Below are positions 1 through 6,953 of a stretch of DNA of 18,966 nt, piece after piece. This DNA comes from Verrucomicrobia bacterium UBA2460 (lineage in GTDB: Bacteria > Verrucomicrobiota > Verrucomicrobiia > Methylacidiphilales > Verrucolacustridaceae), in assembly GCA_002342345.1 (NCBI GenBank), contig DDPU01000028.1, forward strand, positions 2,948-21,913. Reading direction: 5' to 3'. Both the position numbers and the translations under genes were made by a program. The notes under the pieces were generated by a model, which was not told the DNA's origin, made no database searches, and saw nothing but the letters and a program-made list of their open reading frames with translations. How positions within the stretch are numbered: position 1 is the stretch's first letter; every line of letters begins with the position of its first letter.

Positions 1-185
1 TTCGTTTACGTTTACGTTTACGTTTACGTTTAGGTTTAAGTTTAAGTTTAAGAAAACCTCAAATGGAATTAGGTCGCAAAGGTAAACGTAATCACAAACG
101 AAAAGACAAGCATCCAAAGGCCGAGCCTCTCCCGCAGGTGCGAAGGCAGGTTGAAGAAAGGGTTTTGATCGGCGAGTCTTGACCG
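1..185. other. AT-rich spacer upstream of the antiporter gene
   Basis: No gene is visible here. The first 100 bases are much more AT-rich than the rest of the window and consist of a hexamer array (5-52) followed by sequence with inverted copies of the same hexamer (82-91 and 96-102). Bases 120-185 return to the normal high GC content. There is no convincing -35/-10 pair, and no good Shine-Dalgarno sequence stands before the ATG at 186; a TGA in the same frame at 180-182 rules out an upstream extension. The antiporter may therefore be translated from a short or weak leader. The upstream gene lies outside the window. Confidence 0.7.
5..52. repeat. Hexanucleotide tandem repeat, 8 units
   Basis: Eight uninterrupted 6-base units can be read: four TTTACG (5-28), one TTTAGG (29-34) and three TTTAAG (35-52). 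Units differ only at positions 5 and 6, as expected if an ancestral unit mutated and each variant then expanded by slippage. The sequence GTAAACG at 82-88 is the reverse complement of CGTTTAC in the array, and AAACGAA at 96-102 is the reverse complement of TTCGTTT at 1-7. AGGTTT (32-37) can also pair with AAACCT (54-59). The locus can therefore fold on either strand. The array may continue beyond the left edge of the window. Confidence 0.9.
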
Positions 186-2213
186 ATGCACGGATTGGAG
201 CTTGTTCAGGATTTGGCGGTGGTGATGGCGGCGGCGGCCGTGGCCACAATCCTTTGCCAGCGATTACGGCAACCGGTGGTGCTGGGATACATTTTGGCGG
301 GCATTGTGGTCGGCCCGAATACCCCGCCTTTTTCCCTGGTAACGGACGAGAAGGCGATCAAGACGCTTTCGGAACTCGGTGTGATCCTGCTGATGTTCTC
401 GATCGGGATTCATTTCAGTTTCCGGAAGCTCCGCGAAGTCGGGCTGGCGGCGGTGGTGGCGGCGATCGTGGAGATTGCGGGCATGTTTTTGGTGGGTTAC
501 GAAGCCGGAAAGTTTATGGGATGGAGCCAGATGGACTCCATCTTCTTGGGGGCGGTTCTTTCCATCTCCTCGACCACGATCATCGCCAAAGCACTGGAAG
601 CGATGGGTCTTCTTCGCAGGGATTTTTCCCGCCTGGTGTTCGGAATTCTGATTGTGGAGGACATCCTGGCGGTGGCGATGCTGGGAATCCTTGCCCACCT
701 CGGCACCACCGGGGAGATGGACCTGGCTTCGGCCGGGACCACGATGCTTTCCCTGACCGCTTTTCTGGTCGGAGTGGCGGTGGTCGGATTTCTCGTGGTT
801 CCGCGCCTGATCGACCTCGCCGACAAAACCAAACTGGAGGAGGTGCTTTTGATCACGGTTTTGGGAATGATCTTCGGACTTTCCCTGTTGGCCCACAAAC
901 TGGGGTTCAGCGTGGCCCTGGGGGCCTTTCTGGCGGGCGCGGTGCTCGCCGAGGTCCGGCAGGTGAAGCGGATCGACCGTCTGGTGGCGCCCCTCAAGGA
1001 TGTCTTTAGCGCCATCTTCTTCACCTCTTCCGGCATGTTGATCAAGTTTGATTTTCTCCGCGGCGGATGGGGGGTGGTGGCCGGAATCATCCTGTTGGTG
1101 TTGGTGGGGAAGATTTTTTTCAGCGGACTGGGGGCGTTGCTGGGAGGCTGTGAGCTGCGGCGGGCCGTCCGGGTGGGTTTCAGCCTGGCCCAGATCGGTG
1201 AATTTTCCTTCATCATCGCCGGGTTGGGGATAACGCTGGGGGTGATGAGCGACCGTCTTTATTCCATCGCCGTGCTGGTTTCCGCGGCCACCACGCTGAC
1301 GACCCCGTATCTCATCGGCGGATCGGCGGCGTCAGGAAGTTGGCTGGAAGAAAAAGCCCCCGCCTGGTTCACCGATTTTTGGAAAACCTATCGCTCCTGG
1401 ATGCACAGCATGTCGGCGGCCTCCCAAGGCAGGCACCAGATGGCCTGGGGATTGGTTCGGAAGCTGACCGGCCAACTGCTTCTGCAACTGACCCTGATTG
1501 CGGCGTGCCTGCTTTCCGCCGCGGCTTTGTGGCGGACCTATGGGGACCGGTTTCCGGAGCGATTTGCGGTGGCGAACTGGGGGGCGCCGTTGTTTTGGGC
1601 GGGCGGGGCCTTGGTGGCGTTGCCGGTGGTGGTGGCGTGGGTCCGCAAATTCCATGCCCTGGCCGTCCTGCTTTCGGAAATCGCCTTTCCCCGGGACGAG
1701 GAGAGGGGGCAAGCCGGTCCGGGTCGAAAACTTTCCCAGGGGCTTTTTCTGGGAGGAGGGTATCTGTTGTTTGCGCTGATTCTCATCCTTCTGAGCGCCC
1801 CGCTTCTTCCGACAGGAAAATTGTTGCTGGGACTTTTTGGCCTGGTGGCGCTGCTGGCGATCCTGGCGAGAAAAAGACTCGTTTATCTCTATTCGCAGGG
1901 CCAAGCCAAGATTCGTGAAACCTGGGAAACGCCACCCGACCAGGACGGCCTCAACCTGCCCGGCGAATCGACCGTGCACGTCCACCAGATCGATCCCCAG
2001 TCGCTCCTGATCGGAAAGACACTGGCGGACACCCAACTGCGAAAACGGACGGGAGCGGTGATCGTGGCGATCGACCGGAAGGGAAAGAACCTGGTTTCTC
2101 CCGGGCCGGACCAGGTGCTGGAAGCGGGGGACCAGCTTTTTGTCTTTGGGGAAAAGGAGCAGGTCCGGGCGGCGGACGAGTATCTGAGGTCGGCGGGAAC
2201 GACCGAGGTTTAG
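186..2213 (+). CDS. KefB/CPA2-type monovalent cation:proton antiporter with C-terminal TrkA-C domain
   Basis: This is a 675-residue inner-membrane protein of the CPA2 (KefB/KefC, Na_H_exchanger) family, which exchanges K+ or Na+ for protons. The antiporter core spans about residues 8-385, with many hydrophobic helices and family-like stretches: QPVVLGYILAG (29-39), SSTTIIAKAL (128-137), VEDI (157-160) and GAFLAGAVLAE (246-256). A second hydrophobic block at about 425-590 adds three or four helices. Residues about 597-670 resemble a TrkA-C (RCK_C) ligand-binding domain (IGKTLADTQLRKRTGAVIVAI). No Rossmann RCK_N domain is seen between them, unlike E. coli KefB/KefC. The start at 186 is the only sensible one because an in-frame TGA lies just upstream. 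The transported ion cannot be read from the sequence. The stop codon overlaps that of the convergent glycosylase gene. Confidence 0.92.
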   Translation: MHGLELVQDLAVVMAAAAVATILCQRLRQPVVLGYILAGIVVGPNTPPFSLVTDEKAIKTLSELGVILLMFSIGIHFSFRKLREVGLAAVVAAIVEIAGMFLVGYEAGKFMGWSQMDSIFLGAVLSISSTTIIAKALEAMGLLRRDFSRLVFGILIVEDILAVAMLGILAHLGTTGEMDLASAGTTMLSLTAFLVGVAVVGFLVVPRLIDLADKTKLEEVLLITVLGMIFGLSLLAHKLGFSVALGAFLAGAVLAEVRQVKRIDRLVAPLKDVFSAIFFTSSGMLIKFDFLRGGWGVVAGIILLVLVGKIFFSGLGALLGGCELRRAVRVGFSLAQIGEFSFIIAGLGITLGVMSDRLYSIAVLVSAATTLTTPYLIGGSAASGSWLEEKAPAWFTDFWKTYRSWMHSMSAASQGRHQMAWGLVRKLTGQLLLQLTLIAACLLSAAALWRTYGDRFPERFAVANWGAPLFWAGGALVALPVVVAWVRKFHALAVLLSEIAFPRDEERGQAGPGRKLSQGLFLGGGYLLFALILILLSAPLLPTGKLLLGLFGLVALLAILARKRLVYLYSQGQAKIRETWETPPDQDGLNLPGESTVHVHQIDPQSLLIGKTLADTQLRKRTGAVIVAIDRKGKNLVSPGPDQVLEAGDQLFVFGEKEQVRAADEYLRSAGTTEV

Positions 2214-3049
2214 CGCCGGGCGCGTGCCCCGGGCCGGGTCCGGTACCAGTGAAAGAGGGCGAGTTGGGCAAGACCGCGGGCCGGACCGAACTGTTTTTCC
2301 GACCAGGCTTCCAGCTCCGCCAGGCGGGGCGGGCGGCGGCGCCGAGCAAAATAGAGCTCCCGCACAAGGCGGGCGACCCAGACATCGACGGGAAAGGAAT
2401 CCCATCGCCCGTAGGCATAAAGGAGCACACAGCGGGATATTTTTGGCCCCACTCCGGGCAACTGCTCCAGATGTTCCGCGGCCCGTTTCGTGGCCCAGGC
2501 GGCCGGAATCTCGAGGAAACGGGGCTGACGGGTCAAAACCTTGGCGGTGGCAGCCAGATGCTTGGCACGGTAGCCGAGCTGGCAGGAGCGCAGGGCCTTT
2601 TCCCCGGCACGGGCCAGGCGCGCGGGGGAGGGAAAGTCGCGGTGGGCACCACCGAAGGTTCGGCGGAGGCGTTCGTTGATCTGGCGGATCTGGACGATCT
2701 GTTTCAGGGAGGAACAGATGAAGTTGGCGAGGCATTCCCAGGGATCCTCCCGGAGGGGGCGAAGGCCGGGATGCTTTTGCCGCGCATGGGGCAGCCACCG
2801 GTCCCGGGAGGACGCGGAAAAAAGGAGCGGGTCGAGGTCGAGATCCAGGCTGAGGTAACGCTCCACGGCGGAGCCGGGAAGGAGAGGGTTGTCCCAAACA
2901 AGGCGGTGGTGGCGGACGGAAAGGGTGACGGGATGGCCGCTGATCCATCCGGCGAACTCCCCGGGGATGACCTCGTTCCAGCAAAAGGACTGTCCGCCCA
3001 GAAGAGTGGCGGCAAGGTCCAGCGGAACGGGGAGTTGCAGGGCGGGCAT
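2210..3049 (-). CDS. ogg: 8-oxoguanine DNA glycosylase/AP lyase, OGG1 type (HhH-GPD family)
   Basis: This 279-residue protein resembles the OGG1 branch of the HhH-GPD superfamily, which removes 8-oxoguanine opposite cytosine and nicks the abasic site. An OGG-N-like domain starts with GGQSFCW (18-24). The helix-hairpin-helix motif is LPGVGPKISRC (197-207), in which Lys203 matches the catalytic lysine of human OGG1 (K249 in VGTKVAD). PVDVW (220-224) supplies the conserved catalytic Asp222. The stretch SSLKQIVQIRQIN (113-125) and LGYRAKHL (158-165) also fit the family. Most bacteria use MutM for this lesion; OGG1-like proteins are rarer in bacteria. The gene converges on the antiporter gene and is divergent from the exported-protein gene at 3096, with 46 bases between the start codons. 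No clear Shine-Dalgarno sequence precedes the ATG at 3049. Confidence 0.9.
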   Translation of the reverse strand: MPALQLPVPLDLAATLLGGQSFCWNEVIPGEFAGWISGHPVTLSVRHHRLVWDNPLLPGSAVERYLSLDLDLDPLLFSASSRDRWLPHARQKHPGLRPLREDPWECLANFICSSLKQIVQIRQINERLRRTFGGAHRDFPSPARLARAGEKALRSCQLGYRAKHLAATAKVLTRQPRFLEIPAAWATKRAAEHLEQLPGVGPKISRCVLLYAYGRWDSFPVDVWVARLVRELYFARRRRPPRLAELEAWSEKQFGPARGLAQLALFHWYRTRPGARARR

Positions 3050-3095
3050 GGTCGGGAAAAGCTTAGGGCCGGATGAGGAATCCCAAAAGACGAGG

Positions 3096-3974
3096 ATGAA
3101 GATGCTGTTTTTGATCCTTTGCCTTGTCCTGTTCGCCGGTGCCGTCCCCGCGAGGAGCCAGAATGAGGAAGAACCGGTGAGGCGGGCGGAGGCGGTGGCG
3201 GAGGAGGTGCGGATGGCCGGGCCTCATCCGGAGCCGGTGCGCCGGGCCGAGCGGGCGGTGAAGCCGCCGACCAACACGGGCGCCCCGATCCATCCCGGGC
3301 AGGCGGTTCGGGTGGTGGTGGAATCCCCCCGGGAAGGCGAGGTGACGCCGTGGGAGACGGTGGATGTCTTCGTGCGGGCGGAAAATTACGCGATCGGGGA
3401 CGGGGGTAACCGGCTCCATGTGATCGTCGACAACGGCTCTCCCCTGGAGCATTCCCATGAGCTCAAGCCGGTGGTCCTGCACGGGCTGGCACCGGGCGCG
3501 CATGTGCTGCGGATTCATGCGGTCAAGCCGGACGGCAAGATGCTTGCCGGTCCGGAAGCCGGTGCGCGGCTGGATTTTTTTGTCCGGCGGCAGGACTTCT
3601 CCAACTTCCAGCCCCTGGACAAGCCGTATCTGACCGTGAATTTGCCGAAAGACGGAATGGCTTTTCCCGACGCCGAGGGGAAGGTGTGGTTTGATTTTCG
3701 GGCCCACAATGTGAGCCTGGCCAAGGAGGGGTACCGGGTGAGACTTCTGCTGAACGGGGTGGAGACAGTCTTGTCCTCTCCGGAGCCTTATGCGTGGACC
3801 GGTTTGCCCGAGGGGAGGCACCGCCTGGTGGTCGAGCTGATCGACGAGGATGGGGATCCCGTCTCGGAGATTTTTGCGAGAGTGGAGCGGACGTTTGAGA
3901 TCCCCAGAATGGTGAAGGCGGTGAATCCGAGCCAGGTGGACGAGGCGAACCTTTGGCTGCGGAGGGAAAGGTAG
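3096..3974 (+). CDS. Exported protein with two Ig-like/beta-sandwich repeats, function unknown
   Basis: A 292-residue protein starts with a typical signal peptide (MKMLFLILCLVLFAGAVPA, residues 1-19) and lacks a convincing lipobox. Residues 25-55 are a charged Glu/Arg-rich linker in which PVRRAE occurs twice (27-32 and 47-52). Two similar beta-rich segments follow, at about 70-165 and 178-270. Each runs as a strand of the form VxVFVRAxN or VWFDFRAHN, a strand with an Asn-Gly turn, then xGLxxGxHxLxx (GLAPGAHVLRI at 130-140 and GLPEGRHRLVV at 236-246) and a closing FFVRR or FARVERTFEI strand. This is the layout of Ig-like or fibronectin-type domains in bacterial surface proteins. The open frame extends upstream to 2889, but the signal peptide fixes the start at ATG 3096 or ATG 3102; the latter has GAGG at a better distance. 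I do not recognise the family and assign no function. Confidence 0.8.
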   Translation: MKMLFLILCLVLFAGAVPARSQNEEEPVRRAEAVAEEVRMAGPHPEPVRRAERAVKPPTNTGAPIHPGQAVRVVVESPREGEVTPWETVDVFVRAENYAIGDGGNRLHVIVDNGSPLEHSHELKPVVLHGLAPGAHVLRIHAVKPDGKMLAGPEAGARLDFFVRRQDFSNFQPLDKPYLTVNLPKDGMAFPDAEGKVWFDFRAHNVSLAKEGYRVRLLLNGVETVLSSPEPYAWTGLPEGRHRLVVELIDEDGDPVSEIFARVERTFEIPRMVKAVNPSQVDEANLWLRRER

Positions 3975-3998
3975 CCGGCACCCGGCTCTGCAACTTTT
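3973..3998 (+). terminator. Possible weak terminator between convergent genes
   Basis: A perfect 6-base-pair stem, AGCCGG/CCGGCT, with a 3-base loop spans 3973-3987. It overlaps the stop codon of the exported-protein gene and is followed, after CTGCAAC, by five T residues and a C. The T run is seven bases from the stem, so this would be a poor intrinsic terminator. In the leftward direction the hairpin has no T run, so it may act only for the + strand gene or merely as a 3'-end stabiliser. It lies in the 32-base gap before the convergent ybeY stop. Confidence 0.35.
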
Positions 3999-4006
3999 TC
4001 CGACCG

Positions 4007-4441
4007 CTAGCGGGGGCGGGGGTTCCGGGCGTGACGGAGCTTGGCCTGCAATCTGCGCATGGAGAGAGCCCCGGAACGGGTGGAGTCGCGAAAGCCGGCG
4101 AGGTGAAGGATTCCGTGAAGGATGTAGGTGAGGAGTTCGTCCCGGAGGCTGAGGCCGTGGCCCTTGCCCAACTGCGCGGCGACGTCGGGACAGACGACGA
4201 TTTCCCCGTGGGGGAAGGCGAGGACATCGGCGGGGCAGGGGTCGCCGAGATGGCGTTGATGCAGCCGTCCGCTTTCCCGTGCGGACACAAGGATGACGCT
4301 GAGTTCCGCGGGCAGGCGCCTGAGCCTGGTCGCCGGCAGGCGCCCCAAGGCGTCCGCCACCTTACGACGCAGGTAGGCCAGGTTCGGCGGATGCCGTCTT
4401 TGACGGTTGATCCACCGCAGGGTCGGTTTTTTTGGATCCAC
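4007..4441 (-). CDS. ybeY: Endoribonuclease YbeY (rRNA maturation factor) with altered third zinc ligand
   Basis: YbeY is a zinc-dependent endoribonuclease needed for 16S rRNA 3'-end maturation and ribosome quality control. The protein has about 144 residues, close to the family norm of 150. Family signatures in order are an N-terminal INRQRR, then PADVLAFPHGEIVVCPDVA (usually PTDVLSFP..GDIVI), then the metal site HGILHLAGFRD. The canonical site is HGxLHLxGYDH, so the third His is Asp here. The start is inferred: no ATG is suitable, but GTG at 4441 is preceded by AAGGA at a 5-base spacing and places INRQRR where family members have it. This start lies 80 bases inside the end of the upstream HD-phosphohydrolase gene, in another frame. 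It is the last gene of the leftward string. Confidence 0.85.
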   Translation of the reverse strand: MDPKKPTLRWINRQRRHPPNLAYLRRKVADALGRLPATRLRRLPAELSVILVSARESGRLHQRHLGDPCPADVLAFPHGEIVVCPDVAAQLGKGHGLSLRDELLTYILHGILHLAGFRDSTRSGALSMRRLQAKLRHARNPRPR

Positions 4442-5906
4442 GTCGGTCCTTGGGGTAGCGGATACGGGGGCGAAGGAGGTTTTCCACAGCCTCGGCAAGC
4501 GCCTTGCGGGCGGCCTGCCACTGGGATGCGGTGAGTCCGCATTCCGCCCAGTGGCCTTCTTTTTCCCGTTCCTGAAAAAGTTGGTCGACAAGCCTCGCGG
4601 CATCGCCCGGCATCGGCTTTCCCAGTGCCCGGGAGGCGGACTCGGCGGCGTCGGCAAGGGAAAGGATGGCGGTTTCGGGAGACTGGGGATGGGGCCCCGG
4701 ATAGCGAAAGGAGGATTCCTCGACCTCGGGAATGTCCTCCTCACGGAGACGGAGGATCTTGCCGCCGGAGCGGGCGTCTTTTTCCTGCTGGAGGGCCCGC
4801 TGGTAAAAGTACCAAACAAGGGTGCGTCCGTGATGCTCGCGGATGGCCTCGCGGATGCGCCGGGGCAGGTGGTTTTGCCGGGCGAGGGCTACCCCGTCCT
4901 TGACGTGGGCGAGGATGATCAGCGAACTCATCGAAGGGGGAAGCGAGGCGTGGGGGTTGGGGTGGGCCGCGGTGAAATTTTCCGTGAAATACTCCGGGTT
5001 TTTGAGTTTGCCGATGTCGTGAAAGAGGGCCATGGCCCGGCAGGCGCGCGGGTTGGCGGCGCCGGAGGCGGCAGCGGCGGCCTCGGCGAGATGGCCGACG
5101 AGCACGCTGTGGAGGTAGGTTCCCGGCGCCTCGAGGGCGAGACGCCGGAGGATGGGGCGGTCCGGGCTCATCAACTCAAGCCAGGAGAGGTCGGTGGTTC
5201 GGTCGAAGGCCGATTCGAGGACGGGGAGCAGGGCGCCCACAAGAATGGCGCCAAGCAGACCGAGGGCTGCGGCCGAGACGGCCTCCGTGAGAATCACCTG
5301 CCAGGTCGCGGTGAAGGAGAGACCCGCGCCGAGGACGGTGGAGAAAAGGGCAACCAAGCCGATGCCGGCGCCGGCCTTGAGGAGGTCAGAGCGGCGGTGG
5401 ATGTGCTGGGAAAGAATCACGGCACCCAGGCCGGTGGTGACGGAGGCGACCAGGTACCGCTGGTCGGTGTGGAGCAGGAAAAGTTCCGCTAACCCGACCA
5501 GCACAACGAGCAGCGAGCCCGCCCGGGGGCCCACCAAGGTGGTGAGGGTGAGGGCGGCCAGCGCGGGGGGAAGAAGATAGATGCCGGCACTCAGGGCGTA
5601 GTGGTGAGCCAGACGAAGAAGGAGAAGGATAAAGGCGAAGTTTCCGATCAGGGTGAGCAGAAAAAGGCCCAGCAGGCGGTTCCGGACAAAGGCTTCCGGG
5701 ATGACAATGGAGAGAACCAAGGGAAGGACGAAGGCGGTGAAAAAAACGGCGATCCAGGCTGCGGGAGTGTGGGCCGCGGGGGTGAAAAGGGACAGGCCAT
5801 AGGCCAACAGGGCGGAGAGCGCGAAAAGGCCGGCGCGGAGGCGTTGGTCGGATTCGAGCCGGTTTTCCGCCACGGCCCGCCCGAGGAGCGGCGCCGGCGG
5901 GTTCAC
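4362..5906 (-). CDS. PgpH/YqfF-like 7TM-HD phosphohydrolase lacking the extracellular HDED domain
   Basis: This 514-residue membrane protein has six or seven hydrophobic helices (about 25-230) followed by an HD phosphohydrolase domain (about 245-450). HD-domain residues visible are PGTYLHS (His266), FHDIGK (295-300, His296/Asp297), His334, REHHG (His358/His359) and SLADAAESASRAL (Asp419). The same layout is found in the PgpH/YqfF c-di-AMP phosphodiesterases, and the FRYPGPHPQ segment (400-408) is typical. Those proteins are about 700 residues long because of an N-terminal extracellular 7TMR-HDED domain; that domain is absent here and the protein begins almost directly with helices. The start is GTG, sharing GTGA with the phoH stop. 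The last ~30 residues are a Ser/Pro/Lys-rich tail that reads through the ybeY start. Being next to phoH and ybeY is usual for this family. c-di-AMP as substrate is inferred. Confidence 0.88.
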   Translation of the reverse strand: MNPPAPLLGRAVAENRLESDQRLRAGLFALSALLAYGLSLFTPAAHTPAAWIAVFFTAFVLPLVLSIVIPEAFVRNRLLGLFLLTLIGNFAFILLLLRLAHHYALSAGIYLLPPALAALTLTTLVGPRAGSLLVVLVGLAELFLLHTDQRYLVASVTTGLGAVILSQHIHRRSDLLKAGAGIGLVALFSTVLGAGLSFTATWQVILTEAVSAAALGLLGAILVGALLPVLESAFDRTTDLSWLELMSPDRPILRRLALEAPGTYLHSVLVGHLAEAAAAASGAANPRACRAMALFHDIGKLKNPEYFTENFTAAHPNPHASLPPSMSSLIILAHVKDGVALARQNHLPRRIREAIREHHGRTLVWYFYQRALQQEKDARSGGKILRLREEDIPEVEESSFRYPGPHPQSPETAILSLADAAESASRALGKPMPGDAARLVDQLFQEREKEGHWAECGLTASQWQAARKALAEAVENLLRPRIRYPKDRRGSKKTDPAVDQPSKTASAEPGLPAS

Positions 5907-6886
5907 AGTGTGAGACTGGTCTGGCGGACGCCGCGGTGTTCCTTGTAGGCGCGGACAATTTTCCCGACGAGCTCGTGGCGGATCACATCGGTGTCCTCGA
6001 AGCGGACGAAGCCGATGCCGTCGATGGGGGTGAGGGCCTGGACGGCCTCGACGAGGCCGGATTTGCGGTGGTGGGGAAGATCGACCTGGGTGGGGTCACC
6101 CGTGACGATGCACTTGGAATCCGGACCGAGGCGGGTGAGGAACATGAACATCTGCTCCGTGGTGGCATTCTGGCCCTCGTCGAGGATAACGAAGGCTCCG
6201 GTGAGGGTGCGTCCCCGCATGTAGGCGAGGGGGGCGATCTCGAGGATGCCCTTGTCCATCATCTTCTGGATCTCCTCGACATCGAGCATGTCGTAGAGGG
6301 CGTCGTAAAGGGGGCGCAGGTAGGGAAAGATTTTTTCCTGAAGATCGCCGGGGAGAAAGCCGAGTGCCTCGCCGGCCTCGACAGCCGGACGGGTAAGGAT
6401 GATGCGGTTGATTTTGTCGGTTTTGAGGTAGGAAACGGCCATGGCCATGGCCAGGTAAGTCTTGCCGGTGCCGGCGGGACCCAGGCCGAAGACCAGGTCG
6501 TTCCGGCGGATTTCGTCGACATAGGCCTTTTGCAGGAATGTTTTCGGGATGATGACGGGTTTTTTTCCGGAGACCTGGATGCGGGTGGACCAGATGCTTT
6601 CCAGCTGTTTGCCTTCGCCCCGCTGGACGGCCTTGAGGGCGTAAAGAAACTCATGCCGGCGGATGCGGAGACCGTGCTGGTGGGCGAGGTGAAGCTGGCG
6701 GAACAATTCCTGGGCGGAGGTGACGGAACCGTTGGCTCCGTCGATTTTCAGCTGGGCATCCCGGGCGGTGAGTTTGACCCCCAGGGTGGATTCGGTTTCG
6801 CGGAGGAGGCTTTCGTCGGCGGCGTACAGTTCCGAGAGGGCGTGGGCGTTCTCGAAGGTGAGGGTCTGGGCTTGCGGGGCGTTCAA
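5903..6886 (-). CDS. phoH: PhoH-like ATPase
   Basis: A 327-residue PhoH-family protein (PhoH/YbeZ), a cytoplasmic P-loop ATPase that commonly sits beside ybeY and is linked to RNA metabolism. The N-terminal part (about 5-65, LTFENAHALSELY..) matches the usual PhoH leader domain. The ATPase domain has Walker A GPAGTGKT (136-143), Walker B AFVILDEGQN (231-240, Asp236/Glu237), TGDPTQVDLP (262-271) and the RPAVEAGEALGFLPGDL stretch (166-182). Length is normal. The start is TTG at 6886: a TAA in frame 18 bases upstream rules out extension, and no ATG or GTG would preserve the N-terminal domain. The Shine-Dalgarno region is poor (AAGAA). A 67-base gap separates it from the coiled-coil gene upstream. 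Downstream, its stop overlaps the GTG of the HD phosphohydrolase gene. Confidence 0.95.
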   Translation of the reverse strand: MNAPQAQTLTFENAHALSELYAADESLLRETESTLGVKLTARDAQLKIDGANGSVTSAQELFRQLHLAHQHGLRIRRHEFLYALKAVQRGEGKQLESIWSTRIQVSGKKPVIIPKTFLQKAYVDEIRRNDLVFGLGPAGTGKTYLAMAMAVSYLKTDKINRIILTRPAVEAGEALGFLPGDLQEKIFPYLRPLYDALYDMLDVEEIQKMMDKGILEIAPLAYMRGRTLTGAFVILDEGQNATTEQMFMFLTRLGPDSKCIVTGDPTQVDLPHHRKSGLVEAVQALTPIDGIGFVRFEDTDVIRHELVGKIVRAYKEHRGVRQTSLTL

Positions 6887-6953
6887 GATTCTTGGGTTTC
6901 TTTAGGGCAAGGAGGGCGGGTGGGAAGAAAAGATATTCGGGCGGTGCATTCCC

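Noticed and set aside
5..52. Telomere-like or CRISPR-like interpretation of the hexamer array
   Set aside because: Units are contiguous 6-mers without spacers, so it is not CRISPR, and the sequence is not a known bacterial hairpin telomere; no chromosome end is evident.
1332..2984. A 550-codon minus-strand open frame across the antiporter and glycosylase genes
   Set aside because: It is Pro/Arg-rich, has no domain pattern, and lies over two well-supported genes; a high-GC shadow frame.
2249..3076. Gly-rich + strand open frames opposite the glycosylase gene, and similar frames opposite the minus-strand genes
   Set aside because: They are antisense shadows with Gly/Arg-rich composition and no recognisable domains.
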